Shown: piece by piece, positions 1-7,674 of the stretch
Layout of the letters: each line of letters begins with the position of its first letter
How positions within the stretch are numbered: the stretch's first letter is position 1
NCBI RefSeq assembly: GCF_003002815.1
Contig: NZ_PVTF01000004.1
Coordinates: forward strand, 248,001-312,000
Direction: 5' to 3'
Origin: Umezawaea tangerina
GTDB taxonomy: Bacteria > Actinomycetota > Actinomycetes > Mycobacteriales > Pseudonocardiaceae
DNA length: 64,000 bases
Notes under the pieces: generated by a model
Told to the model about the DNA's origin: nothing
The model's input: the letters and a program-made list of their open reading frames with translations, nothing else
The model's database searches: none
Translations under genes and position numbers: made by a program

Positions 1-733
1 CCAAATAGACGCCGCTTCTGGTGCTTTCGATGTATACCACGTCGGGATCGAGCCGCTCGGGGAAGCTCAGGATGACGAACGGACCGTCCATCGCCGCGTG
101 ACCGCCGGAGGTGAAGGGGACCACCTGGAGGGTGACGTTGGGCAGCGCGCCGACTTCCAGCAACCGCCGGACCTGCGCCCGCAGCACCTCGGCCCCACCC
201 ACGAGCCGCCGCAGCGCGGCCTCGTCGATGACCACGTCGAGCCGCAGCGGGTCCTCCTCGTGCAGCAGCGCCTGGCGGGCGTTGCGCAGCGCGACCCGCC
301 GGTCCACCTCACCGGGTGACGCCTCCGGCGTCACCTCGCCGATGAGCGCCCGCGTGTACTCCTCGCACTGCAGCAGTCCGGGGATCATCAGCCCCTGGTA
401 GGTCCGCACCGACTCCGCGTCCGCCTCGAACCCGATGTACCGACCGGGCGCGATGTCGCCGTACTCGTCCCACCAGCCCTTGCGCCGCGCTTCCCGCGCC
501 AGCTGGACCAGCTCTTCGAGCAGGGCCTCGTCCGCCCCGTACGCGGCGAGCATGTCCCGCACGTCACGCGGCGTCACCCCCACCCGTCCGGTCTCGATCC
601 GGCTGATCTTCGACGCCGAGCACTCCAGCCGCTCCCCGACCTCCTCGATCGTCAGACCAGCGACTTCCCGCAACCTCCGCAGCTCTTGGACAAGCCGCCG
701 CTTGCGCAACGTCGGGCTGCTGCCCCGTGCCAT
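1..733 (-). CDS. XRE-family regulator with DUF5753-like C-terminal domain (3' end off the window)
   Basis: Transcription factor, 244 codons visible, with the C-terminus beyond the window edge. The N-terminus (about residues 10-70) is a Cro/CI-type helix-turn-helix (LRRLREVAGLTIEEVGERL followed by SASKISRIETGR). The rest resembles the DUF5753 ligand/sensor domain paired with such HTHs in actinomycetes (motifs YQGLMIPGLLQCEEYTRA, LQVVPF, GPFVIL). Start chosen at the ATG at 733, preceded by AGGAGG about 8 nt upstream. It is divergent from two small genes, with two short palindromes in the shared promoter region. In Streptomyces such regulators often pair with small DUF397 proteins; the small neighbours here are not obviously DUF397. 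The family assignment is secure and the target is inferred. Confidence 0.88.
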   Translation of the reverse strand, partial: MARGSSPTLRKRRLVQELRRLREVAGLTIEEVGERLECSASKISRIETGRVGVTPRDVRDMLAAYGADEALLEELVQLAREARRKGWWDEYGDIAPGRYIGFEADAESVRTYQGLMIPGLLQCEEYTRALIGEVTPEASPGEVDRRVALRNARQALLHEEDPLRLDVVIDEAALRRLVGGAEVLRAQVRRLLEVGALPNVTLQVVPFTSGGHAAMDGPFVILSFPERLDPDVVYIESTRSGVYL

Positions 734-756
734 CTCCTGGTACCTCCTGGGTCATG

Positions 757-823
757 CACAGTCTGTGACCCCAGCACAACCAAGCAAAGAGACGTCATCC
801 ATTCGTGTACTGCAACTTGCAGT
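757..823. promoter_or_regulatory. Divergent promoter region with two palindromes
   Basis: Between the XRE gene and the small + strand genes lie a perfect 5-1-5 palindrome CACAG-T-CTGTG (757-767) and a perfect 7-1-7 palindrome ACTGCAA-C-TTGCAGT (809-823). Size and position suit operators for the adjacent regulator. Binding is inferred. Confidence 0.5.
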
Positions 824-891
824 TCGCCGCCCACCGGTCGCACGCTGCTGGGGTCACGCTCCACCGACACCCGAAGCCGGAGGTCCTCACC

Positions 892-966
892 ATGAGCAGC
901 GCCGCGGGACGACGCGAATCCGTCGCCTGGAGGATTCCCGCCACCGACCTGGCCGGGGAGCGCTGA
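892..966 (+). CDS. Small peptide gene (24 aa)
   Basis: ATG ORF preceded by GGAGGT with 7-8 nt spacing and ending 2 nt before the next gene's ATG, so the pair is probably cotranscribed and translationally coupled. The product is basic to amphipathic (MSSAAGRRESVAWRIPATDL and a short tail). No family recognised. The good ribosome site and tight spacing are the only support; it could be an untranslated leader. Confidence 0.45.
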   Translation: MSSAAGRRESVAWRIPATDLAGER

Positions 967-968
967 CC

Positions 969-1295
969 ATGTCCGTCACCGTCTTCAGCCAACTCGACAA
1001 GTCCTTGCACGAGCACCTGGCCACGGTCAGCCAGCTCGCCGCCCACGGCGACGACCACTCCGCCGCCGAACTGGCCCGCGCCGAGCTCCCCCGCCTGGTC
1101 GCCACCGTCAAGGCCCTCCTCGACGAACACCAACCCGACGAACACGGCCGCTGCCCCACCTGCCGCACCCGCTGGTGGAGCCGCCGCCTCCCCGCCCCCT
1201 GCCGCGCCTACCTCAGCGCCCAGCTCTGCCTCACCGTCGCAGGCGAACAATCCTCCGGCGGCGGCACCCACCGCCACCTACGCCGCGTCGGCTGA
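969..1295 (+). CDS. Small zinc-ribbon-like hypothetical protein
   Basis: 108 aa product, function unknown. Residues 1-55 are predicted helical and acidic (MSVTVFSQLDKSLHEHLATV onward). Residues about 61-66 carry a CPTCR pair, and further cysteines follow (PCRAYLSAQLC), compatible with a small metal-binding knuckle. The start at 969 has GGGGAG upstream; longer in-frame ORF sequence upstream lacks a ribosome site and overlaps the XRE promoter. It lies downstream of the 24-aa ORF and divergent from the XRE regulator, suggesting a regulator-partner module. Function inferred only from location. Confidence 0.65.
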   Translation: MSVTVFSQLDKSLHEHLATVSQLAAHGDDHSAAELARAELPRLVATVKALLDEHQPDEHGRCPTCRTRWWSRRLPAPCRAYLSAQLCLTVAGEQSSGGGTHRHLRRVG

Positions 1296-1367
1296 CAAAG
1301 CCAAAGCCAAAAGCCCGCACCCACCCCACACCCCACAATCCAGCCGCTCCGACCCTTCGGACGGCCA

Positions 1368-1412
1368 GATCGCACCGGACCGGCCCCTTCCCCGACCCGG
1401 CCCGGTGCGATC
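1368..1412 (+). terminator. Hairpin downstream of the zinc-ribbon gene
   Basis: Arms GATCGCACCGG (1368-1378) and CCGGTGCGATC (1402-1412) pair perfectly over 11 bp, 73 nt after the stop codon. There is no U-tract, as is usual for actinomycete terminators. Confidence 0.5.
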
Positions 1413-1468
1413 ACCAAACCAACAACCCAACAAAACCCACCCACCCCAACACACGGCGAGGACACCAG

Positions 1469-1781
1469 TCAGGCGCAGCCTGATCCCCACCCGGCGCAGC
1501 CGCCACCTCGCATCCGGCGCGGAGCGCCCCACCGCTTCGTCCGCAGCGCAGCAAGGATGCCCTGTCGGCGCCAGCCGATGCCCTGTCCGACGGCGAAGCC
1601 CAGGATGCTTGGTCCAACGGCGAAGCCGAGGATGCCCTGTCCGACGCGCAGCGAGGATGCCCTGTCGGCGAAGCCGATGCCCTGTCAGGCGCAGCCTGAT
1701 GCCCTGTCCGACGCGCAGCGAGGATGCCTTGTCGGCGAAGCCGATGCCCTGTCGGACGTAGTCCGATGCTGGCGTAGCCAG
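1469..1781 (+). repeat. GNA mini-hairpin array, element copy 1
   Basis: Tandem run of tiny inverted repeats joined by spacers such as GATGCCCTGTC. Examples of stem-loop-stem: TCAGGC-GCA-GCCTGA, GGCGC-GGA-GCGCC, CGGC-GAA-GCCG, TCGGC-GAA-GCCGA, TCGGAC-GTA-GTCCGA, and terminal CTGGC-GTA-GCCAG. Stems differ but remain complementary and loops keep the GNA form. It lies downstream of the + strand gene ending at 1295. The stretch 1296-2410 has no convincing gene. Confidence 0.8.
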
Positions 1782-1812
1782 ACTTACCCCTGCACCCCGA
1801 TCCGAAGCCATC

Positions 1813-1875
1813 TCTATGCTCGCCCAAGCTTGTCAAGATAGCTTCACCGTCTTGACAAGCTTGGGCGAGCATAGA
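1813..1875 (+). repeat. Large core hairpin, element copy 1
   Basis: Perfect 26-bp arms (1813-1838 and 1850-1875), 11-nt loop. The inner part is the family core (CTTGTCAAGA paired with TCTTGACAAG, closed by a T-G wobble) around loop AGCTTCACC. The outer arm (TCTATGCTCGCCCAAG) is unique to this copy. It is followed by the type A flank ACACTCGGCGAGCGG and a conserved CCTAAACCCGCGAGCCCAAC segment. Confidence 0.85.
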
Positions 1876-1982
1876 ACACTCGGCGAGCGGGGTGGAGGCA
1901 TGTTCCCTAAACCCGCGAGCCCAACGCCACCACAAGAAGCACCCCAAACCCCGGACCCCGCACAAGCGACCCGGCACCGACC

Positions 1983-2028
1983 GTGGCGGAACCGACCCCG
2001 ACCCCCCGACCGGGTTCGGTTCCGCCAC
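1983..2028. repeat. Hairpin in the gene-free stretch before sulP
   Basis: Perfect 13-bp arms GTGGCGGAACCGA (1983-1995) and TCGGTTCCGCCAC (2016-2028), 20-nt loop. Farther on, TGTGCCGACACG occurs twice (2201-2212 and 2218-2229), a possible regulatory direct repeat upstream of the SulP gene. No gene seen between 1876 and 2410. Confidence 0.5.
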
Positions 2029-2410
2029 GCCCTCCCCCCACAACCTCCATAACCCCCAGTGACCCCCCACTGATGATCGACACGTCCGGTTGAAACCCGT
2101 GTCGTCTGGGCCACATCTTCGTCCATCATGGACACGACGCGACCTCCCTTTCCACCAGCCCGCACCCCGGGCCGCCGGAAGGGGAAGTCCCGACGCGGGT
2201 TGTGCCGACACGTCCACTGTGCCGACACGGAGGTGCCTTGCGGCGACCCCCTACCACCGCGCCGAGGCCGAGTCCGCACTCGTCGCCTTCCGGCTGCGCC
2301 TCGTGCTGCCCTCAGCACGCCGCGCTCCTTCGACACCCCGCTAGACCCACCCCACCGACAACCCCGCGCCCCACCCGGCTCGGGCATGACAACGCACCCC
2401 GAAGGAAGAC

Positions 2411-4669
2411 ATGAACCGCCCCCGCTCCAACAAGTCCCACGCAGGCGAGCACACCACCGCGGGACCCCCGCTGCGCTTCCCGGGAACTCTCCGCTTCGAC
2501 CTGCCCGCTTCCTTCGTGCTGTTCCTCATCGCCGTCCCGCTGTCCCTCGGCGTGGCCGCGGCGACCGGGGCCCCGCTCATCTCCGGCCTCATCGCCTCGG
2601 TCGTCGGCGGCATCGTCGCCGGTCTCTTCGGCGGCACTCCGTTGCAGGTCAGCGGCGCGGCCACCGGTCTGATCGTGGTCACCGCCGGTCTGGTCATCAA
2701 GTTCGGCTGGGCGGCCACCGCCGCCATCACCCTCGCCGCGGGCTTCGTCCAGATCGTGCTGGGCGTGACGCGGGTGGCCCGCCTCGCGCTCTCCCTCTCG
2801 CCGGCCGTCGTGCACGGCATGCTCGCCGGTATCGGCATCAGCATCGCCCTGGGCCAGCTGGTGATCGTGCTGGGCGGCCACGCCCACCCCACGACGTTGG
2901 AGAACCTCTCCGAGCTGCCCGCCGAGCTGCACGGCTCGCACTTCGGCTCGGTGGTCGTCGGCGCCGTCGCGGTGGCCGTGATGCTGATGTGGCAACGGAT
3001 CCCGCGCTCCGCACTGGTCCCGGCACCGCTCGCCGCCGTGCTGGCCGCGACCCTGACGTCCATCGCGCTGCGCGTCGACGTGTCCACAGTGGACCTCCCC
3101 GACGCGCCGCTCGCCGACATGGTCTTCCCCAAGGTGCCCCAGGGCAGCGTCGGAGCGGTCGCGCTGGCCGTGGTGTCCGTCGCGCTGGTCGCCAGCATGG
3201 AGTCCCTGCTGTCCGCCGTGGCGGTCGACAAGCTGCACGACGGCCCCCGCGCGAACCTGGACCGCGAGCTGGTCGCCCAGGGCGCGGCCAACGTCGTGTC
3301 CGGCGCGCTGGGCGGCCTCCCGGTGAGCGGCGGCATCATCCGCGGTTCCGCGAACGTCGCCGCGGGCGCCCGCACCCGCGCCTCCACCGTCCTGCACGGC
3401 GTCTGGGTCCTCGTCTTCGTGGTCGCGCTCGGCGGCCTGCTGGACCTCATCCCCCTCGCCGCCCTCGCGGGTGTGCTGCTCGTGGTGGGCCTGCGCCTGG
3501 TGAGCCGCGACCGCGTGCGCAAGCTGGCGCAGCACGGCGAGATCGCCCCCTACGTCGGCACCCTCGCCGGTGTCCTGGTGTTCGGGCTGGTCGAGGGCGT
3601 CCTCATCGGCATGGCGATCGCCGTCCTGAGGTCGTTGTACCGCCTGACGCACAGCACCGTGCGCGTCGACGAGGAGCCGGACGGCTGGCGCGTGTCGATC
3701 CGCGGCTCGCTGGTGTTCCTCGGTGTCGGCAGGCTCGTCCGCGAGCTGCGCCGCATCCCGCTCGGCAAGCGCGTCGTGCTGGAGCTGCACATCGACTTCA
3801 TGGACCACGCCGCGTTCGAGGCCGTCGACGACTGGCGCGCCGGCTACCAGCGGCTGGGCGGCCAGGTCGACGTGGACGAGGTGCACGACACCTGGTTCGG
3901 CAAGGCCATCGGCGGCAAGCCGGGCCTGCGCAAGACTCCCCCGTCGCCGCTCCCGCGCTGGTTCGCGCCGTGGTCGCACTGGCAGCGCACCCGTCCCGGT
4001 GACGCGCCCGGTGTCGTGCTGCCCACCCAGCGCGGCGACACCGACCCGATGATCCTCGGCATGCACGAGTTCGAGCGGAACTCCGCCCCGCTCGTCCGCC
4101 CGTTCCTCGCCGAGCTCGCCGCCCGCGGCCAACGCCCGAAGCAGCTGTTCATCACCTGCGCCGACTCCCGCGTGGTCCCCAACCTGATCACCAGCAGCGG
4201 CCCCGGCGACCTCTTCTGCGTCCGCAACATCGGCAACCTCGTGCCCGTGCACGGCACCGACGACTCCATGGGCGCCGCCATCGAGTACGCCGTCGAGGTG
4301 CTCGGCGTCTCCACCATCGCCGTCTGCGGCCACTCCCACTGCGGCGCGATGGGCGCGCTCGTCAACGGCTCCACCCGCCCCGGCACCGCCCTCAACTCCT
4401 GGCTGCACCACGCCGACCGCAGCCTCATCCGCTTCCACGAACCGAGCACGACGATCGACCGGGAGCTGCCGGTGGTCGAACGGCTCAGCGTCGCCAACGT
4501 CGCCCAGCAACTCGACAACCTGCTCACCCACCCGGCCGTCCGCGAAGCCGTGGCCTCGAACGCACTGCGCCTCACGGGCATGTACTTCGACATCTCCGCC
4601 GCCCGCGTCTACCTCGTCAACCCCGACCGCAACGCCCTCGAACCACTCCGCACCCCCGCGGGCCGCTAG
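2411..4669 (+). CDS. SulP-family anion transporter fused to beta-carbonic anhydrase
   Basis: 752 aa membrane protein. Residues about 22-410 are a SulP permease with many hydrophobic spans (FPGTLRFDLPASFVLFLIAV, then GGTPLQVSGAATGLIVV). Residues about 415-500 look like a STAS-like linker. Residues about 545-745 are a beta-carbonic anhydrase with zinc ligands Cys583 (CADSR), His641 and Cys644 (GHSHCGAMGAL). SulP members carry bicarbonate, sulfate or other anions; the fused anhydrase suggests bicarbonate uptake or HCO3-/CO2 interconversion at the membrane (inference). The ATG at 2411 has an AAGGA ribosome site 4-8 nt upstream. It stands alone after a 1.1 kb repeat-rich stretch. Confidence 0.93.
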   Translation: MNRPRSNKSHAGEHTTAGPPLRFPGTLRFDLPASFVLFLIAVPLSLGVAAATGAPLISGLIASVVGGIVAGLFGGTPLQVSGAATGLIVVTAGLVIKFGWAATAAITLAAGFVQIVLGVTRVARLALSLSPAVVHGMLAGIGISIALGQLVIVLGGHAHPTTLENLSELPAELHGSHFGSVVVGAVAVAVMLMWQRIPRSALVPAPLAAVLAATLTSIALRVDVSTVDLPDAPLADMVFPKVPQGSVGAVALAVVSVALVASMESLLSAVAVDKLHDGPRANLDRELVAQGAANVVSGALGGLPVSGGIIRGSANVAAGARTRASTVLHGVWVLVFVVALGGLLDLIPLAALAGVLLVVGLRLVSRDRVRKLAQHGEIAPYVGTLAGVLVFGLVEGVLIGMAIAVLRSLYRLTHSTVRVDEEPDGWRVSIRGSLVFLGVGRLVRELRRIPLGKRVVLELHIDFMDHAAFEAVDDWRAGYQRLGGQVDVDEVHDTWFGKAIGGKPGLRKTPPSPLPRWFAPWSHWQRTRPGDAPGVVLPTQRGDTDPMILGMHEFERNSAPLVRPFLAELAARGQRPKQLFITCADSRVVPNLITSSGPGDLFCVRNIGNLVPVHGTDDSMGAAIEYAVEVLGVSTIAVCGHSHCGAMGALVNGSTRPGTALNSWLHHADRSLIRFHEPSTTIDRELPVVERLSVANVAQQLDNLLTHPAVREAVASNALRLTGMYFDISAARVYLVNPDRNALEPLRTPAGR

Positions 4670-4683
4670 CCGACGCACCGGAA

Positions 4684-4739
4684 TTGTCGGACCCCCTGAG
4701 TACCGTGGATCTTCGGGGGGCCTTCACGACCGGGGGACC
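4684..4739 (-). repeat. Dispersed 55-nt repeat, copy a
   Basis: Read on the minus strand it runs from GTCCCCCGGTCGTGAAG to GGTACTCAGGGGGTCCGAC. Closely similar sequences occur at 6424-6476 and 7046-7100 on the plus strand. It sits between the convergent sulP and dacB genes. An internal CCCCCC/GGGGGT pairing is possible. Nature unknown. Confidence 0.6.
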
Positions 4740-4754
4740 TCTGGTCCCCATGAC

Positions 4755-4790
4755 AACGGGGGTCCCCCACGCGTGTGGGAGACCCCCGTT
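4755..4790. terminator. Bidirectional terminator hairpin
   Basis: AACGGGGGTC (4755-4764) pairs with GACCCCCGTT (4781-4790). The stem continues inward (CCCAC/GTGGG) after one mismatch, leaving a 4-nt loop. It lies between the convergent sulP and dacB genes and ends 18 nt from the dacB stop. Confidence 0.75.
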
Positions 4791-4807
4791 CGTTCGTCAA
4801 CCGCGCG

Positions 4808-6358
4808 TCAGCAGGCCTTCCGCCAGCTGCACTCCATGTCGTCCAGCCGGTTGCCCTTCTCCACGGGCGCGGGCTGCTGCCTCGCCTGGATCTTCGGCTG
4901 CGACTGCCCCGCCTTGTCCGAGGCCAGCCTGACTGCCACCGCGTCCTCGATGTCCTTCGGCGGCCCGGACACGAAGTTGTTCTGCAGCAACGAGAACACC
5001 AGCTTCCGCCCGTCCGCGTTGGTGACGTACCCCGACAGCGCGGTGACCCCGGTCATCGACCCGGTCTTCGCGTGCAGGTTGTTCGCCGCCGCCGTGCCGA
5101 TCATGCGGTTGCGCAGCGTGCCGCCCGCGATCCGGTCCTGCACGGCGGCGATCGGCAGCGCGTCGTACCACGGCTGGAACCACGACTTCGTCCGCGCCGC
5201 GCGCAGCACCGACACGAACAGGTCCGGCGACAGCAGGTCCATGCGGGACAGCCCCGAGCCGTCGAACAGGTTCATCGTCAACGGGTCCGCGCCCAGACCG
5301 GGCAGCCTCGCCTCCAGCTCCCGGATGCCCGCCGCCCAGCTGCCCTCGCCAGATGCCTTGCGCCCCATGGACTTGATGAGCATCTCGGCGTGCATGTTGT
5401 TGCTGAGCTTGAGGAACGTCACCAGCAGCTCGCGCAGCGGCATGGACTGGTGGTCCACCAGCACCTGCGCCGACGACGGCGTCTCCCGGAACTGCGTACC
5501 ACCGGTCACCGTGATCCCGTGGCTCTGCAACGACTTCCGGAACAACCCGGCCACCAGCGTCGTCGGGTCGTTCACCGAGATGTACTCCGTGTACGGCTGC
5601 CCGCCCACGGCCAGCGACCCGCCCACGCTCACCACGTTCGTGCCGTGCGTCCGGTGCACGAACACCCCGTCCGCACTTCCGGTAGTCGCCGTGTTGTTGA
5701 TCGTCAGGTCCAACGGCGGCGTCAACGTCACCACCGCCGGCTGCCCCTGCGCCCCAGGACTGACCTTCACCGCGACCGACCCCGCGTCGAAGTCGACGTC
5801 CGGCGCGATCGTCAACGCCGACGTCTGCGCACTGAAGTAGTACGGCTCGTCGTCCCACGCCCACCCGGTGCCCAACGGCACCGAGTCGAACCAGCTGTCA
5901 TCAGCGACCAGCGCCCCGCTGACCGTGCGAACACCAGTCGCCGCGAGCTTCGCCGCCAGGTCGTCGTAGTCGGCCGCCAACATCGTCGGATCACCAGTCC
6001 CCCGCAGGAACAGGTCCCCGTTCAACACCGTCCCCTGCACAGCCGCGGTCGACCGCAACTGCGTACTCCACCGGTGATCGGCCCCAAGCGAGTCCAACGC
6101 AGCCGCCGACGTCACCAACTTCGCGTTCGACCCAGGCTGGAACCGACTCGACCCGGATCTCGTGTAGATCAACTCCCCGGTCTCGGCATCCTTGACGACC
6201 AACCCGACATTCGCCCCCGACAGGCGCGAGTCGGACAAAATTCGATCAAGGTCCGCCGCAAGCGGATTAGCATCCAACGCCGTCGCCCCGCCGGTGGACA
6301 AACCCAGCACGAGGGACAAGGACGCAAGCAGGGCAAGCAGTCGTGGCCAACGGATCAT
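4808..6358 (-). CDS. dacB: D-alanyl-D-alanine carboxypeptidase/endopeptidase (PBP4, peptidase S13)
   Basis: 516 aa exported penicillin-binding protein that trims or cleaves peptidoglycan peptides. A signal peptide covers residues 1-28 (IRWPRLLALLASLSLVLGL). Active-site motifs: SNAK with Ser77 and Lys80 (PGSNAKLVTS), SNN (LKLSNNMHAE), and KTG (LHAKTGSMTG). Length and motif spacing match the S13 family. ATG at 6358 chosen because it gives a clean signal peptide; an in-frame GTG at 6388 would add ten polar residues. No strong ribosome site is visible for either. Monocistronic, with a terminator hairpin downstream and repeat element copy 2 upstream. Confidence 0.93.
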   Translation of the reverse strand: MIRWPRLLALLASLSLVLGLSTGGATALDANPLAADLDRILSDSRLSGANVGLVVKDAETGELIYTRSGSSRFQPGSNAKLVTSAAALDSLGADHRWSTQLRSTAAVQGTVLNGDLFLRGTGDPTMLAADYDDLAAKLAATGVRTVSGALVADDSWFDSVPLGTGWAWDDEPYYFSAQTSALTIAPDVDFDAGSVAVKVSPGAQGQPAVVTLTPPLDLTINNTATTGSADGVFVHRTHGTNVVSVGGSLAVGGQPYTEYISVNDPTTLVAGLFRKSLQSHGITVTGGTQFRETPSSAQVLVDHQSMPLRELLVTFLKLSNNMHAEMLIKSMGRKASGEGSWAAGIRELEARLPGLGADPLTMNLFDGSGLSRMDLLSPDLFVSVLRAARTKSWFQPWYDALPIAAVQDRIAGGTLRNRMIGTAAANNLHAKTGSMTGVTALSGYVTNADGRKLVFSLLQNNFVSGPPKDIEDAVAVRLASDKAGQSQPKIQARQQPAPVEKGNRLDDMECSWRKAC

Positions 6359-6423
6359 CCGTCGATTCTGCACACCCCTACACCCCACACCTGTGAGGGG
6401 CCCTCATATACAGCCAAACCCAG

Positions 6424-6476
6424 GGTCCCCCAGCCGTGAAGACCCCCCGAAACCCAAGGTACTCAGGGGGTACGAC
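6424..6476 (+). repeat. Dispersed 55-nt repeat, copy b
   Basis: GGTCCCCCAGCCGTGAAGAC through GGTACTCAGGGGGTACGAC. It is on the same strand as copy c at 7046-7100, so the two bracket mini-hairpin element copy 2 as direct repeats about 620 nt apart. Confidence 0.6.
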
Positions 6477-6566
6477 ATTTTCGCGGACCACCCACACCCA
6501 CCCACCCCCCAGCAACAACAACCGACCGACCACAGCCCGACGGCAAGCCGAGCACAACACCCCATT

Positions 6567-6887
6567 GGGCGAAGCCCACCAACACGCATCCGACGCGAAG
6601 CGCCTCGGGCCTCATCGGCGCCAGCCGATGCCCTGCCGGGCGAAGCCCGACGCCCCACCCGACGCGCAGCGAGGATGCCCCGCCCGATGGCGAAGCCGAG
6701 CACAACACCCCGATGGGCGCAGCCCGCCAGCGCGCATCCGGCGCGGAGCGCCTGGGGCCTTATCGGCGCCCGCCGATGCCTGAGTCGGGCGAAGCCCGAT
6801 GCCCTGTCCGACGCGCAGCGAGGATGCCTTGTCCGACGGCGAAGCCGAGGATGCCTGAGTCGGCGAAGCCGATGCTGGCGTAGCCAG
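6567..6887 (+). repeat. GNA mini-hairpin array, element copy 2
   Basis: Includes GGGC-GAA-GCCC, CGC-GAA-GCG, CGGGC-GAA-GCCCG, GGGC-GCA-GCCC, GGCGC-GGA-GCGCC, TCGGC-GAA-GCCGA and terminal CTGGC-GTA-GCCAG, spaced by GATGCC(C/T)TGTCC-like linkers. This is the only copy not following a gene 3' end in the same direction: the gene behind it, dacB, points away. No gene seen from 6359 to about 7115. Confidence 0.8.
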
Positions 6888-6923
6888 ACCTACCCCGCAA
6901 CCCGATCCGAAGCCATCTCTGGG

Positions 6924-6974
6924 CTTGACGGAGCTTGTCAAGACAGCTCTACCGTCTTGACAAGCTCCGTCAAG
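6924..6974 (+). repeat. Large core hairpin, element copy 2
   Basis: Perfect 21-bp arms (6924-6944 and 6954-6974) with 9-nt loop AGCTCTACC. The conserved core is CTTGTCAAGAC/GTCTTGACAAG and the copy-specific outer arm is CTTGACGGAG. Followed by type A flank ACACTCGGTGAGCGG. Confidence 0.85.
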
Positions 6975-7045
6975 TCTAGAACACTCGGTGAGCGGGTTGC
7001 AGCCTCCCTAAACCCAACCCACGCCCCCGGACAGCACCACCCCAG

Positions 7046-7100
7046 GGTCCCCCCACCGAGAAAACCCCCCGAAACCCAACGTACTCACAGGGTCCGACAA
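7046..7100 (+). repeat. Dispersed 55-nt repeat, copy c
   Basis: GGTCCCCCCACCGAGAAAAC through GTACTCACAGGGTCCGAC. It ends about 15 nt before the apparent 5' end of the kinase gene, so it may supply leader sequence for it. Confidence 0.55.
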
Positions 7101-7115
7101 CCAAAGGCAACCACC

Positions 7116-7640
7116 ATCCACCCAACAAGATCATCCACCCCAACCCTCATCGAGTTCAGCGGCCTCCCCGGCACCGGCAAGTCGACCCTCTCCCGCCACC
7201 TAGCAACCCGCACCGGCGCCGTCCTCCTCCGCGTCGACGAGATCGAAGCGGCCATGCGCCGCAACGGCCTCACCCCCGACCAGACCGGTATCGCCGCCTA
7301 CAGCGTCGCCCACGACATCGCCGCGAGCCACCTCCGCCGAGGTCTGACCGTCATAGCCGACGCCGTCAACCCGGTCCCCGAAGCCCGCGCGGGCTGGCGC
7401 GACCTGGCCGTCGAGTGCGCCGCGGAGCACGTGGTCATCGAGGTCACCTGCCCGGACCCCGACATCCACCGCCGACGAGTCGAGGAGCGCGTCAGCGACC
7501 TCCCCGGCTGGACCTACCCCACCTGGGAGCAGATCCAACAACGCGACTACCGCCCGCGCACCGACGACCGCCTCGTCGTCGACACCACACACCCGGTGGA
7601 CGCCTGCCACGACGAGATCGCCCGGTACGTCGGCAGGTGA
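7116..7640 (+). CDS. P-loop kinase (AAA/zeta-toxin-like small-molecule kinase); start codon unclear
   Basis: About 175 aa predicted ATP-dependent kinase. A Walker A motif sits at the very N-terminus (LIEFSGLPGTGKSTLSRHLA). Later come a DEIEAAMR substrate-binding region, an Asp-containing second strand (VIADAVNP) and a C-terminal arginine-rich lid (DIHRRRVEERV). Substrate unknown. Oddity: there is no ATG, GTG, TTG or CTG in frame just before the Walker A motif, and the first in-frame ATG (about 7254) falls after the P-loop. The coordinate given is an ATC codon at 7116, preceded by AAAGG with 8-nt spacing, and is a guess. Frame upstream is open through the repeat array but reads it as low-complexity sequence. 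It may use a rare start, or the true start may have been lost. Confidence 0.7.
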   Translation: MHPTRSSTPTLIEFSGLPGTGKSTLSRHLATRTGAVLLRVDEIEAAMRRNGLTPDQTGIAAYSVAHDIAASHLRRGLTVIADAVNPVPEARAGWRDLAVECAAEHVVIEVTCPDPDIHRRRVEERVSDLPGWTYPTWEQIQQRDYRPRTDDRLVVDTTHPVDACHDEIARYVGR

Positions 7641-7668
7641 CCCGGTCCCCCGCGGCAGGGGGACCGGG
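7641..7668. terminator. Bidirectional terminator between kinase and gnd
   Basis: CCCGGTCCCCC (7641-7651) and GGGGGACCGGG (7658-7668) form an 11-bp stem with a 6-nt loop, placed exactly between two convergent stop codons. Confidence 0.8.
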
Positions 7669-7674
7669 AGTGGA

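Noticed and set aside
1469-1781. CRISPR array
   Set aside because: Units vary in length and sequence, have no uniform spacers, and no cas genes are near.
1411-1811. Proteins encoded within the repeat arrays (both strands)
   Set aside because: Open frames there are repetitive readings of the mini-hairpin units without starts, conserved domains or codon bias.
1813-1875. Integron attC site or plain Rho-independent terminator
   Set aside because: No integrase core-site features or integrase gene; no U-tract, and conserved loop plus variable arms are not explained by termination alone.
2312-4678. Long open frame antisense to the SulP-carbonic anhydrase gene
   Set aside because: Composition is low-complexity Ala/Arg/Glu/Val with no domains; a shadow of a high-GC coding strand.
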